NCBI RefSeq assembly: GCF_002954765.1
Contig: NZ_MTPW01000001.1
Location: 1,811,501-1,875,500, forward strand
Length of the DNA stretch: 64,000 bases
Origin: Nonlabens arenilitoris
Lineage (GTDB): Bacteria; Bacteroidota; Bacteroidia; Flavobacteriales; Flavobacteriaceae
Direction: 5' to 3'
Shown: positions 25,550-35,242 of the stretch, one piece after another
Numbering within the stretch: position 1 is the first letter of the stretch
Layout: each line of letters begins with the position of its first letter
Notes under the pieces: model-generated
What the model was told of the DNA's origin: nothing
Databases searched by the model: none
What the model saw: the letters and a program-made list of their open reading frames with translations, nothing else
Program-made: the position numbers and the translations under genes

Positions 25550-26662
25550 ATGAAATACTATATTATTGTAGGTGAGGCTAGCGGCGATTTGCACGGTTCT
25601 AATCTTATGAAATCTTTACGGCAGCAAGATCCAGAAGCACAGTTTAGGTTTTGGGGTGGTGATCTCATGGAAGCCGTAGGTGGCGAGCAAGTTATGCATT
25701 ATAAAGAACGTGCAATAATGGGCTTTACTGAAGTGATTAAAAAACTAGGGACAGCTCTTAAAAATATTAAATACTGTAAAGAAGATATTGTTCAATACCA
25801 GCCAGATGCGCTCATATTTATGGATTATTCTGGATTCAATCTACGTATTGCAAAATGGGCAAAACCTCAAGGCTTTAATACACATTACTATATAAGTCCA
25901 CAAGTTTGGGCTTCTAGAGAAAGCCGTGTAAAAACTATTAAGGCAAATATCAATCATATGTATGTGATCCTGCCTTTTGTAAAAGATTTTTATGAGCAAA
26001 AGCACAACTATCCCGTCGACTTTGTAGGACATCCTATTATTGATGCCATTGATCAACATCAACAAGTTGATCATGTCGCATTTTTAAAAGAATATCAACT
26101 AGACGATAGACCTTTAATAGCACTTTTACCAGGTAGTCGCAAGCAAGAAATAAGTAAAATGTTAGGTGTTATGTTACAAATGGTAGATCAATATCCCGAC
26201 TACCAGTTTTTAATTGCAGGGTCACCTGGTCAAGAGGCAAGTTTCTATAAGCCATTTTTAAAAAAGAATGTCACTTTAGTGATGAATCGTACTTACGACA
26301 TTTTGAGCCTGTGCCATGCAGCGCTAGTCACGTCTGGAACAGCGACTCTAGAAACAGCACTATTTAAAGTGCCTCAAGTAGTCTGTTATAAAGGTAGTTC
26401 TATCTCATATCGTATCGCAAAATTAATTATCAAACTAGATTATATATCACTGGTCAATTTAATTATGGATAAAATGGTCGTTACTGAATTAATACAGACC
26501 GATTTTAACGCTACAAATCTTAAAAAGGAGCTTGATATGATTCTTAATCCTACACAACGCAATCGTATTTTTGCAGACTATTATGAATTAGAAAAGCGTC
26601 TAGGTGGAATAGGTGCTAGCGATAAAGTAGCTTCTTTAATTATTAAAAACTCACAGAAGTAG
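25550..26662 (+). CDS. lpxB: Lipid-A-disaccharide synthase
   Basis: 370 aa. Starts YYIIVGEASGDLHGSNLMK and contains HYISPQVWASRESRVKTIKANINHMYVILPF, DFVGHPIID, ALLPGSRKQEISKML and TSGTATLETALFKVPQVVCYKG, the glycosyltransferase family 19 signatures. It joins UDP-2,3-diacylglucosamine to lipid X at the inner face of the inner membrane during lipid A synthesis. Followed after 1 nt by the NlpC/P60 gene. Confidence 0.96.
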   Translation: MKYYIIVGEASGDLHGSNLMKSLRQQDPEAQFRFWGGDLMEAVGGEQVMHYKERAIMGFTEVIKKLGTALKNIKYCKEDIVQYQPDALIFMDYSGFNLRIAKWAKPQGFNTHYYISPQVWASRESRVKTIKANINHMYVILPFVKDFYEQKHNYPVDFVGHPIIDAIDQHQQVDHVAFLKEYQLDDRPLIALLPGSRKQEISKMLGVMLQMVDQYPDYQFLIAGSPGQEASFYKPFLKKNVTLVMNRTYDILSLCHAALVTSGTATLETALFKVPQVVCYKGSSISYRIAKLIIKLDYISLVNLIMDKMVVTELIQTDFNATNLKKELDMILNPTQRNRIFADYYELEKRLGGIGASDKVASLIIKNSQK

Positions 26663-26663
26663 T

Positions 26664-27311
26664 ATGATGTTGTTGTCCTCGCTTTCGCGAAAGCGTATTT
26701 TTAAATTCAACCTTAAAAGAATTTTCTTTTTTATCTTAACTAGTATACTGCTTTTAGGAAATTTATCCTGCAAAAGTTCTAAACCTAGAATAGTTACCAC
26801 AAAAAAAGAGGCTGCAAAGCGCTATCCTGATAGAGTCTATACTCCATCTCGAGAGAGCAAAACAGAACCTGTAGGACAACCTATTGCTAGTAAAACGCCT
26901 TCTCGAGTAGATGAAGAAAAAACCGCACCAGTATTAAATGATGCTGTAGAAACCGCATTGAGTTATCAAGGTACTAGATATAAATATGGAGGAAGTACAC
27001 GTAGTGGTATGGATTGCAGTGGTCTTATACATGTAAGTTTTAAAGAAGCCGGAAAATCTGTGCCACGCACAAGTTCTAGTTTATACAGTGCGGCAAGTAC
27101 TATAGATTTTAATCAAGTTGAGAAGGGAGATTTATTATTTTTTGCTACAGGCAAGAACAAAACAAGAGTAAATCATGTAGGTCTAGTTGTAAAAACTACT
27201 CCTGCCGAAATTAGTTTTGTGCACTCTACTACCTCGCGTGGTGTAATCGTTTCTACAATGAATGAAGGCTACTGGCTTAACGCATATTTAAGCGCTGGTA
27301 GATTAGAGTAG
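26664..27311 (+). CDS. NlpC/P60-family lipoprotein (peptidoglycan endopeptidase)
   Basis: 215 aa. A basic n-region is followed by FFILTSILLLGNLSC, a lipobox Cys. The C-terminal NlpC/P60 domain has YKYGGSTRSGMDCSGL with the catalytic Cys, NHVGLVV with the His and FVHSTTSRGV. Such proteins cut between D-Glu and the diamino acid of the stem peptide. The palindrome at 26679-26694 writes the LSRKR of the signal peptide n-region, so the start is probably one of the two ATGs at 26664/26667. Confidence 0.87.
   Translation: MMLLSSLSRKRIFKFNLKRIFFFILTSILLLGNLSCKSSKPRIVTTKKEAAKRYPDRVYTPSRESKTEPVGQPIASKTPSRVDEEKTAPVLNDAVETALSYQGTRYKYGGSTRSGMDCSGLIHVSFKEAGKSVPRTSSSLYSAASTIDFNQVEKGDLLFFATGKNKTRVNHVGLVVKTTPAEISFVHSTTSRGVIVSTMNEGYWLNAYLSAGRLE
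26679..26694. repeat. Dispersed palindrome, perfect 16 bp, in signal peptide n-region
   Basis: Encodes Leu-Ser-Arg-Lys-Arg at residues 6-12 of the NlpC/P60 lipoprotein, supplying its positive charges. Confidence 0.9.
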
Positions 27312-27354
27312 GGCATTTCTTTATTTTCTGAAATTATTTTGTTAACTTCATCTA

Positions 27355-29445
27355 ATGAAGTGGTTAGGATATCCTATTTATAGGTTACTGTTAGCATATA
27401 TGATAGGATTGTTGATTGCGATGTATCTACAAATCACTATTGATACTACTATAATAATTCTATTCACATCATTTCTTATCTCATGTTTTTCTATATTTTT
27501 TAGTAGAAATAATTTCTTCTTTAAGATACTATTTAGCACCGCGGTAATGGTCTTTCTTATCGCCCTAGGAGCTATAAACGTGATAAGTAAAACGCCTTTT
27601 TATCAATCACAACATTTTTCAAATCATACTCTAGATGGTGAGAATCAAATTATAACTTTTCAATTAACAGATCAGTTAAACCCTAATGATTATAACGATC
27701 GATTTTATGCACATGTTAAATATGTAGATGGTATAAATGTCACGGGAAAAGCACTTATCTTATTTAAAAAGTCTGATAGTGTGAGGTACCAAATAGGTCA
27801 TACTCTTACCGTTTATGATGATATAAGTGACGCTAGTGATGAACGCAATCCAGGTGATTTTAATTATAAGGAGTATCTCGCATTAATTGACGTTTATGGT
27901 CAGATCTATGTTGATGACGACCATATACTTAGTAAGTCTTTCAGTAAGAATGAATCTTGGATTATCAGGTTAAGAAAACAATTGATGGATTCTCTAGCGG
28001 CGTCAGGTCTTAAAGAAAAGCCATTAGGGATTATTCAAGCTTTAATATTAGGGCAGCGTAATAATGTGGAAGCATCGATCACTAAAAGTTTTAGAGATGC
28101 AGGTGTAATACATATACTAGCTTTAAGTGGTTTACATGTTGGTATTATCTTACTTATTTTACGCTGGCTTACGAACTGGTTAAAAGCCATAAAAAATGGT
28201 CGTTGGATTCAAAGTGTGGTTATTATCATCTTATTATGGGTATTTGCTCTTATCACGGGTATGTCACCATCTATTTTAAGAGCGGTAACTATGTTCTCTT
28301 TTATCGCTATAGGTATGAATGTAAATAGAAAAACTTCTATTTTTCATAGCTTAGCATTATCTGCGTTTTTACTATTATTAATTAATCCTAAATTACTATT
28401 TCATGTAGGTTTTCAATTGAGTTACACCGCAGTAATTGCTATTGTACTTATCCAGCCTATATTATACAATTTAATAAAGCCACGATGGAAGGTTATTGAT
28501 TATTTCTGGCAAATAGGTACTGTTACAGTAGCTGCACAGATTGGTGTTGCTTCATTAAGTCTTTTCTATTTTCATCAGTTTCCTGGGCTGTTTCTCTTAG
28601 GTAATATGTTATTACTTCCTATTTTACCTATTATCATAGGGCTCTCTATATTACTATTATCATTTTTATTACTAGGTATTCCTTCTAGTTGGCTGGTTAA
28701 ATCACTTAATTTTAGTTTGGAGTGGATTGTAATCATCATTGATGAAATCAGTTCACAAGAACAATTTATTGTAAAAGGAATCTATATTGATCTCGTTGAG
28801 CTTATTTTAATTTACGTATTTATGATAAGCAGTGCATTGTTTTTTTATCGTACGGTTAGAAGGAGTAGAAGAGAAAGAGTACTTATGAAACAACCTAGTT
28901 ATAACTTACACATCGCTATTATCGCCACTATTTGCTTTATAAGTTTTCAATCTTTTAAAAAGATGAAATCAGAGAGATCTAGGTTAGTGGTAATGCATCA
29001 GGCATCAGGCAGTGTGATTAGCGTTAGTAACCGTGATGAGGCACTGCTACTCATAGATTTTCATACTATGGATTCAACAAGAAATGTAGCGGCATTAGAA
29101 CGTATTAAATCGTCTACATTACATAGAAATAAAATTATCAAAATTGATTCATTAGGTAATAAAGTGAAATTTACCGATACAGAATTAACTATAATAGATG
29201 AATCTGGTGTCATGTTGGGAAGTACAAAACCAGCTATATTACTTTTGTCTCATTCGCCTCAGATTCATTTGGATAAAGTGATTACATCGCTAAATCCACA
29301 AATCATCATTGCAGATGGATCAAACTATCGCAACTATGTTTCTAGATGGAAAACAACTTGTAAAAAGCGAGGCGTTTCTTTTATAAGCACTTATGATGTA
29401 GGAGCCATTACTCTGAATCACCTTGAAGTTGATATTCAAAATTAG
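27355..29445 (+). CDS. comEC: ComEC/Rec2-family DNA uptake channel
   Basis: 696 aa with about ten membrane helices. An extracytoplasmic DUF4131-like domain (residues 70-190, with ERNPGDFNYKEYLA) is followed by the Competence core, marked by VIHILALSGLHVGIILLI and ALITGMSPSILRAVTMFSFIAIG. Known ComEC proteins move single-stranded DNA across the inner membrane in transformation. The usual C-terminal metallo-beta-lactamase domain seems reduced: a beta-rich region remains (RLVVMHQASGSVISVSN) without its HxHxDH motif. The 3' end overlaps the convergent thioredoxin gene by 38 nt. Confidence 0.88.
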   Translation: MKWLGYPIYRLLLAYMIGLLIAMYLQITIDTTIIILFTSFLISCFSIFFSRNNFFFKILFSTAVMVFLIALGAINVISKTPFYQSQHFSNHTLDGENQIITFQLTDQLNPNDYNDRFYAHVKYVDGINVTGKALILFKKSDSVRYQIGHTLTVYDDISDASDERNPGDFNYKEYLALIDVYGQIYVDDDHILSKSFSKNESWIIRLRKQLMDSLAASGLKEKPLGIIQALILGQRNNVEASITKSFRDAGVIHILALSGLHVGIILLILRWLTNWLKAIKNGRWIQSVVIIILLWVFALITGMSPSILRAVTMFSFIAIGMNVNRKTSIFHSLALSAFLLLLINPKLLFHVGFQLSYTAVIAIVLIQPILYNLIKPRWKVIDYFWQIGTVTVAAQIGVASLSLFYFHQFPGLFLLGNMLLLPILPIIIGLSILLLSFLLLGIPSSWLVKSLNFSLEWIVIIIDEISSQEQFIVKGIYIDLVELILIYVFMISSALFFYRTVRRSRRERVLMKQPSYNLHIAIIATICFISFQSFKKMKSERSRLVVMHQASGSVISVSNRDEALLLIDFHTMDSTRNVAALERIKSSTLHRNKIIKIDSLGNKVKFTDTELTIIDESGVMLGSTKPAILLLSHSPQIHLDKVITSLNPQIIIADGSNYRNYVSRWKTTCKKRGVSFISTYDVGAITLNHLEVDIQN

Positions 29446-29941
29446 CTTGGTAATCTGACCACTTTTGACCGGTGTTGATGGATTTATAAGTTTCGTCAGC
29501 TAGCATTGTGATGTAAATCTCTAATTTTTTAGGTCCCATTTTACCTGGTACAGGATTAATAATACGTCCGGTTTCATCAAAGAAAACTAATGTAGGATAT
29601 TCAAAAATGCGCATAAAACCAGCAAATTCATGTTGTGAACGTTCATTACGTTGTTTCATTGGGTTACTATAAGTAGCCCCTTTATAGTTAATCACTTCAG
29701 TACCTTCTGCGTCAAACTTTACAGGATAATAATTTTCATTAATAAAAGCGGCAATTTCAGGCTTGTTAAAAGCATATTTATCCATCCATTTACAGTTGGT
29801 ACACCAAGGTGTATAGGCTTTTAGTAATATTTTTTTAGGCTCTTTCTTTTGAGCGGCAAGCGCTTCATCCATGGTCATCCAGTTCACTTGTGCAGTAGCA
29901 AATGAACTTACTAATAACATCATTACAAACATCCATTTCAT
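29408..29941 (-). CDS. Thioredoxin-family periplasmic protein
   Basis: 177 aa with signal peptide (MKWMFVMMLLVSSFATAQ). The thioredoxin fold carries the active-site motif WCTNCKWMD (CTNC), followed by FINENYYPVKFDAEG and the cis-Pro region FEYPTLVFFDETG. It resembles DUF255/thiol:disulfide interchange domains (DsbD gamma-like). Probable periplasmic disulfide reductase or folding factor. Convergent overlap with comEC. Confidence 0.85.
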   Translation of the reverse strand: MKWMFVMMLLVSSFATAQVNWMTMDEALAAQKKEPKKILLKAYTPWCTNCKWMDKYAFNKPEIAAFINENYYPVKFDAEGTEVINYKGATYSNPMKQRNERSQHEFAGFMRIFEYPTLVFFDETGRIINPVPGKMGPKKLEIYITMLADETYKSINTGQKWSDYQANFEYQLQGDSE

Positions 29942-29972
29942 AGGTATCCTTCTTTTGAAAATTCAAGGTAAC

Positions 29973-30000
29973 AAAAAACGCACCGAAGAGGTGCGTTTTT
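29973..30000. terminator. Intrinsic terminator, bidirectional
   Basis: AAAAAACGCACC, a GAAGA loop, then GGTGCGTTTTTT. It sits between the POT transporter and the thioredoxin gene, both minus strand, and ends the POT transcript. Confidence 0.87.
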
Positions 30001-30024
30001 TATAAAATATTAAGGGATTATCGA

Positions 30025-31614
30025 TTATCTGATACCGTGCATCATTTTTACCAATAGTCTACTAAGTGCTAACATAATAAAACCAGCGGCAATAGGTATG
30101 ATGGTAAATATCATAAAGAATGTAGCCATACCATAATCTTCAACAATAGGGTCAATATATCTACCTGTTAGTCCAGCTGCTGTATTTGCTATAAAGTTTG
30201 CAACAAACCATATACCGAACATTAACCCAACTAGTTTTCCTGGTGATAGTTTACTTACATAGGATAACCCTACAGGAGAAACACATAATTCACCTAGTGT
30301 ATGGAATAAATATGCTAGTATTAAGAAAATCATGCTTACCGATGCCGTTTTTGCTCCTAGCGGAATTCCCATAGAACCAAATGCTAAAATTCCAAAACCA
30401 ATACCTAGTAAAATTAATCCAATAGCAAACTTAACAGGTCCTGATGGGTTTAATTTACTTTCCCAAATTTTGGAAAATATAGGTGCAAATGCAATGATGA
30501 AGAAAGAGTTTAAAATTCCAAACCATGAAGCTGGTACCTCTGGAGCAGGATCTGTAAATTGTCTGTATAACATCCATATTACGATTGCCCAAATGATGAC
30601 AAAACTTAAACCTAGTAATATGTTAGATAAAGCAAACTTTGTATATGTCTGTTTAAATAACATACCTAATACCCAAGTGATAATGATCATAGGTATCACC
30701 GTTAATAATGTATTAAAAATCTTAAAGATTAACGCACCATCACCTTCTAATACACGATCTGTATAGTCTGCAGCAAAAATAGTCATGGATCCACCTGCCT
30801 GTTCAAATGCCCACCAGAAAAATATGGTAAAGAATGCTAGTACACCAATAACAATTAGTCGATCTGATACAACTCTAGAGCTTTTAGCTTCTTCTATTGT
30901 ATCTTCAATTGCGTCTTCAGTTTCTTCTAAGGCGTCTTCCATAGCATCATCAAAATCTTCAGCACCTTTAGGTGATAACCCTATTTTACCAAAAATTTCT
31001 TGAGCAAAATAGAATTGCAACATACCGACAAACATAAATATTCCAGCAAGTCCAAAACCATAATGCCATCCTACAGATTCACCTATGTATCCACAAAGTA
31101 ATATACCTAGAAAAGCACCTGCATTAATACCCATATAGAATATTGTATATCCTGCATCTTTCTCTTTATCTTCTGTTTTATATAATTTACCTACCATAGA
31201 AGAGATGTTCGGCTTAAACATTCCATTACCTATAATCAATAGAACCAGACCCAAATAGAAAAATGTTCCTGTAAGTCCTTCAAGTGCCATAGAGGCATGA
31301 CCTAAAGTCATTAATAAAGCTCCTATAACAACAGCTTTTCTATAACCTGTAATCTTATCTGCTATTAATCCACCGAAAATAGGAGTAACATAAACTAGAC
31401 CTGTATAGAAAGCATATAAGGTTAATGCATCAGCTCTATCCCAGCCCCAACCTTCGTCAAAGACAGATGCAACTAAGAAAAGAACAAGCAATGCTCTCAT
31501 TCCATAATAAGAGAATCGTTCCCACATTTCAGTAAAGAAAAGAACAAACAATCCTGATGGATGTCCTAGAACTGTTTTTTGGTTCGTTAGTGAACCACCA
31601 AATTTATATTCCAT
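30025..31614 (-). CDS. Proton-dependent oligopeptide transporter (POT family)
   Basis: 529 aa, about 14 membrane helices. The N-terminal EMWERFSYYGMRALLVLFL carries the proton-coupling ExxERFxYYG signature; GNGMFKPNISSMVGKLY and the PTR2 motif FYMGINAGAFLG follow. It imports di- and tripeptides. A long, very acidic loop (EDFDDAMEDALEETEDAIED and on) separates the two helix bundles. The dipeptidyl peptidase gene just upstream on the same strand suggests a shared peptide-use role. Confidence 0.93.
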   Translation of the reverse strand: MEYKFGGSLTNQKTVLGHPSGLFVLFFTEMWERFSYYGMRALLVLFLVASVFDEGWGWDRADALTLYAFYTGLVYVTPIFGGLIADKITGYRKAVVIGALLMTLGHASMALEGLTGTFFYLGLVLLIIGNGMFKPNISSMVGKLYKTEDKEKDAGYTIFYMGINAGAFLGILLCGYIGESVGWHYGFGLAGIFMFVGMLQFYFAQEIFGKIGLSPKGAEDFDDAMEDALEETEDAIEDTIEEAKSSRVVSDRLIVIGVLAFFTIFFWWAFEQAGGSMTIFAADYTDRVLEGDGALIFKIFNTLLTVIPMIIITWVLGMLFKQTYTKFALSNILLGLSFVIIWAIVIWMLYRQFTDPAPEVPASWFGILNSFFIIAFAPIFSKIWESKLNPSGPVKFAIGLILLGIGFGILAFGSMGIPLGAKTASVSMIFLILAYLFHTLGELCVSPVGLSYVSKLSPGKLVGLMFGIWFVANFIANTAAGLTGRYIDPIVEDYGMATFFMIFTIIPIAAGFIMLALSRLLVKMMHGIR

Positions 31615-31640
31615 TTGATTATTAATTAAGATTAGTGTTA

Positions 31641-33794
31641 TTAAAGGTTATTATGAATGAAGTTTGTCATCTTGTTAAATAAATGGATGCGTGTATTGCC
31701 TCCATAAATTCCATGGTTTTTATCAGGGTAAATCGCCCAATCAAATTGTTTGTTAGCCTGTACAAGAGCTTCAACCATACGCATGGTGTTTTGTACATGT
31801 ACATTATCATCTGCACTACCGTGTATAAGTAAGTACTTACCTTTGAGCTTATCTACATGACTCATCGGGCTATTATTATCATATCCACTTGCATTTTCTT
31901 GCGGTGTCGTCATATAACGTTCTGTATATATGCTGTCATAAAATCTCCACGAAGTGACTGGTGCAACGGCAATCGCTGTACTAAAGGTGTCATTACCTTG
32001 TAGAATACAGTTAGAACTCATAAACCCACCATAAGACCAACCCCATATTCCTATTCGCGAACTATCGATATAATCCATAGCACCCATTTTTTTGGCCACT
32101 GCGATTTGATCTTCTACTTCATATTTACCCAATTCTTTTTGAGTCACTTTTTTAAAATCGGCTCCTTTGTAACCAGTACCACGTCCGTCTACACAAATGA
32201 CTATATAACCATCATTTGCTAGCATGCTATGCCAGTAATCATTTGCGCCATACCAGCGATTAGCTACTTGCTGTGAACCTGGACCGCTGTATTGAAACAT
32301 TAGTAGTGGATATTCCTTCTTAGGGTCAAAATCTGCTGGTTTCATGGTCCACATATTCAAGTCATTCCCATTTACATTAATGGTAGAAAACTCTTTTTGA
32401 GCAAACTTGTAATCTTTCAATTTATCTAATAAACCACTGTTATTTTGAATTTCTCTTACCTGGTTTCCTTTTTTAGAATCGTGTAAGGTATAAACCGGTG
32501 GAGTAGTAGCGCTAGAATAAGTGTTAATGAAGTAACTAAAATTACTACTGAAAGAAGCGCTGTTGGTTCCTATTCTATTAGACAATTTTGTCTTCTTTTT
32601 TCCTTTTAAAGAAATGGAATAGATGCCGCGGTTGATGCTTCCATCCTCTGTGCTTTGATAGAAAATACGTTTGTTTTTAGCATCATAGCCGTAGTAAGAT
32701 GTCACATCCCAGTTACCACTGGTGATTTGTTTTTTCTCATTCCCATTTGCATCATAGTGGTAGATATGTCTCCAGTTGTCTTTTTCACTGGTCCATAAAA
32801 AACTACCATCTTCTAGGAATGTTAAATCATCTGTTACGTCTACATAAGCTTTGTCTTTCTCTGTAAAAGCTATACTAGCATTACCAGATGGGTCTACATA
32901 GTAAAAGTCAAGAACATCTTGATGTCTATTTAGTACTTGTGCTGCTAGTTTGCCATTTGGCGAGTAATTAATTCGCGCAATGTAAAACTCTTCATTACGA
33001 TTCAAGTTGATTTCATTACGCTTTCGCGTAAGCAAGTCATACACATGCAACCCTACCACTGCGTTCTTTTCACCAGCTTTAGGGTATTTAAAAACATCTT
33101 GCTTTTGGTATAATGCATTACCATAAACATCCATAGAGAATTCTGGAACTTCACTCTCGTCAAAAGAGATAAAAGCTATTTGTTTACTATCAGGACTCCA
33201 CTGATAAGCACGAACTATGGCAAATTCTTCTTCATAAACCCAATCGGAAACTCCATTAATAAGCTTATTAGTTTCACCATCAGTAGTTACTTGTGTAGTT
33301 GCGCCACTAGCTAAATCTTTATAATAAATATTATTTTCAAACACATAAGCTACTTTTTTACCATCTGGAGAAAGTGCTGCACTGCGTACTAATTCATCAC
33401 TTACCAGCGTGAGTTCTTTAGTATTCATGTCATACACATGCACTTTATCATAAGAACTGTATCTAAAGATTTGCTCGCTTTGAGAAACGATAAGCATTTG
33501 TGATTCATCATCGCTTAAGGTGTATGAACGTATAGGTAATCTAAGGTCAGCACTACTTACTAGCGTCCCTGTTTTCTCGCCAGTGGCATAGCTGTACTTA
33601 TCTATGGTTTGTGTACGGTCGCGATTATAATTGAGAACGATGTATTCTTTACCGTTATTTAAAGATTCTAGAGATTGTAAACCAGCGGTGCGAAACTCGC
33701 CTGTATAAATGTCCTCTACGGTAATGTTTTGCTGGGCAATTATCATTGAGCTCGTCAATAAAAATAGTGCTGCAAAAAGTGTTTTCTTAATCAT
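31641..33794 (-). CDS. Dipeptidyl peptidase IV (S9B)
   Basis: 717 aa with signal peptide (FAALFLLTSSMIIAQQ). An N-terminal eight-bladed propeller domain holds the double-Glu DWVYEEEF, which binds the substrate N-terminus in DPP IV. The C-terminal hydrolase domain has GIWGWSYGGFMS (catalytic Ser), HGSADDNVHVQ (Asp) and YPDKNHGI (His). It releases X-Pro or X-Ala dipeptides, which the POT transporter 26 nt downstream could import. Divergent from the HMG-CoA reductase gene. Confidence 0.94.
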   Translation of the reverse strand: MIKKTLFAALFLLTSSMIIAQQNITVEDIYTGEFRTAGLQSLESLNNGKEYIVLNYNRDRTQTIDKYSYATGEKTGTLVSSADLRLPIRSYTLSDDESQMLIVSQSEQIFRYSSYDKVHVYDMNTKELTLVSDELVRSAALSPDGKKVAYVFENNIYYKDLASGATTQVTTDGETNKLINGVSDWVYEEEFAIVRAYQWSPDSKQIAFISFDESEVPEFSMDVYGNALYQKQDVFKYPKAGEKNAVVGLHVYDLLTRKRNEINLNRNEEFYIARINYSPNGKLAAQVLNRHQDVLDFYYVDPSGNASIAFTEKDKAYVDVTDDLTFLEDGSFLWTSEKDNWRHIYHYDANGNEKKQITSGNWDVTSYYGYDAKNKRIFYQSTEDGSINRGIYSISLKGKKKTKLSNRIGTNSASFSSNFSYFINTYSSATTPPVYTLHDSKKGNQVREIQNNSGLLDKLKDYKFAQKEFSTINVNGNDLNMWTMKPADFDPKKEYPLLMFQYSGPGSQQVANRWYGANDYWHSMLANDGYIVICVDGRGTGYKGADFKKVTQKELGKYEVEDQIAVAKKMGAMDYIDSSRIGIWGWSYGGFMSSNCILQGNDTFSTAIAVAPVTSWRFYDSIYTERYMTTPQENASGYDNNSPMSHVDKLKGKYLLIHGSADDNVHVQNTMRMVEALVQANKQFDWAIYPDKNHGIYGGNTRIHLFNKMTNFIHNNL
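33020..33033. repeat. Dispersed palindrome, one mismatch, in DPP IV gene
   Basis: GCTTTCGCGTAAGC; read on the minus strand as LTRKR instead of LSRKR. Confidence 0.75.
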
Positions 33795-33895
33795 GTAATT
33801 GCAAAATGGGTTAAAGTATCAAGTATACAGAAAAAATCGCAAAAATCCCGCCGATTATTGCATTATCGTTAAACAAGGATTAGCGCTTGTAATTG

Positions 33896-33903
33896 TATCT
33901 TTG
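33896..33903 (+). promoter_or_regulatory. Candidate -7 box (TATCTTTG) for HMG-CoA reductase
   Basis: TAnnTTTG match 18 nt before the ATG at 33922. It supports that start over a TTG 41 codons upstream near the divergent gene. Confidence 0.5.
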
Positions 33904-33921
33904 TCTCTTAAATTTTTTTCA

Positions 33922-35235
33922 ATGGATGCACCCGTAATCGGTTTTTCAAAACTCTCTAAAACAGAAAAAGTTAACTGGCTAGTAGATACTTATTTTGATG
34001 GTAATACAGTAGTCCATAATACCATAACACGTTACTGGAATCAAGATCAAAAATTACAAGATTTACATGATGGTTTTAGTGAAAACACGATTACTAACTA
34101 TTATTTCCCCTTTGGATTAGCGCCTAATTTTCTTATTGACGATAAATTAGTCACTATTCCTATGGCAATTGAGGAAAGCTCGGTTGTTGCAGCGGCAAGC
34201 AAAGCGGCTAAGTTTTGGCTAGATCGAGGTGGTTTTAAAACTACTATAAAATCTACTATAAAATCGGGTCAGGTACACATCATGTATAGTGGATTACATG
34301 GTGAGATGGATGCGTTTTACGCTTTCGCGAAAGCAGACTTACTACAATCTATCGAGTCAATAAATGCCAGTATGAAAAAACGTGGAGGTGGATTGCTAGA
34401 CATAAAATTAGTTAATAAGACCGATGTGCTATCTGGTTATTATCAACTGCATGCTACCTTTGAGACGAAGGATGCGATGGGTGCTAATTTTATCAATACC
34501 ACGCTCGAGCAACTAGCAAATACATTAAGAGAAAAAGCTAAAGAGTTTCAAGGTTTTTCATTGGGAAAGCCTGAAGTGATTATGAGTATATTGAGTAATT
34601 ATGTGCCAGAATGTGTTGTGAACGTATCCGTTTCTTGTAAAATTGATGAATTAGGAACTATAAATGGAGTGAGCGGTGCCGATTTTGCTCGTAAATTTAC
34701 TCGTGCAGTAGATATTGCAACCGTAGAACCTTATCGTGCGGTGACGCATAACAAAGGAATTATGAACGGTATAGACGCTGTAGTGATTGCGACCGGTAAC
34801 GATTTTAGAGCCATTGAGGCTGGAGTACATGCTTATGCGGCTAGAGATGGACAGTATAGGAGTTTAACTAGAGCAAGAGTAGAAAACGATGTCTTTACTT
34901 TTGAAGCAGATTTTCCACTAGCGTTAGGGACAGTAGGTGGATTAACATCGTTACATCCACTTTCTAAATTAGCCTTGCAAATTTTAGAAAACCCTAGTGC
35001 TCAAGATTTAATGAGAGTAACAGCTGTCTGTGGACTAGCACAGAATTTTGCCGCATTACATTCACTAGTAACTACAGGAATACAAGCAGGACACATGAAA
35101 ATGCATCTAGTGAATATGCTAGAACAAATAGGAGCAAACGATGATGAAAAGTTACTACTTAAAAAAGCTTTTCAAGATAAAACACCTAGTTTTTCTGGAT
35201 TAAGAGAATCACTAGCAGATTTGCGTAGAAAATAA
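33922..35235 (+). CDS. Hydroxymethylglutaryl-CoA reductase, class II
   Basis: 437 aa from the ATG at 33922; the open frame extends to 33799 but that part covers the promoter. Class II features: SENTITNYYFPFGLAPNFLIDDK, MGANFINTTLE, NKGIMNGIDAVVIATGNDFRAIEAG, GTVGGLTSLHPLSKLAL and the His-containing GIQAGHMKMH near the C-terminus. In Flavobacteriaceae it commits acetyl-CoA-derived HMG-CoA to the mevalonate pathway for isoprenoids. A GHMP kinase follows two genes later. Palindrome copy encodes AFAKA. Confidence 0.93.
   Translation: MDAPVIGFSKLSKTEKVNWLVDTYFDGNTVVHNTITRYWNQDQKLQDLHDGFSENTITNYYFPFGLAPNFLIDDKLVTIPMAIEESSVVAAASKAAKFWLDRGGFKTTIKSTIKSGQVHIMYSGLHGEMDAFYAFAKADLLQSIESINASMKKRGGGLLDIKLVNKTDVLSGYYQLHATFETKDAMGANFINTTLEQLANTLREKAKEFQGFSLGKPEVIMSILSNYVPECVVNVSVSCKIDELGTINGVSGADFARKFTRAVDIATVEPYRAVTHNKGIMNGIDAVVIATGNDFRAIEAGVHAYAARDGQYRSLTRARVENDVFTFEADFPLALGTVGGLTSLHPLSKLALQILENPSAQDLMRVTAVCGLAQNFAALHSLVTTGIQAGHMKMHLVNMLEQIGANDDEKLLLKKAFQDKTPSFSGLRESLADLRRK
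34321..34334. repeat. Dispersed palindrome, perfect 14 bp, in HMG-CoA reductase
   Basis: Encodes Ala-Phe-Ala-Lys-Ala (YAFAKADLL). Confidence 0.88.
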
Positions 35236-35242
35236 ATCATTT

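Noticed and set aside
30332..30766. Open frame of 144 codons on the + strand
   Set aside because: Antisense to the POT transporter; composition reflects the complement of membrane-helix codons.
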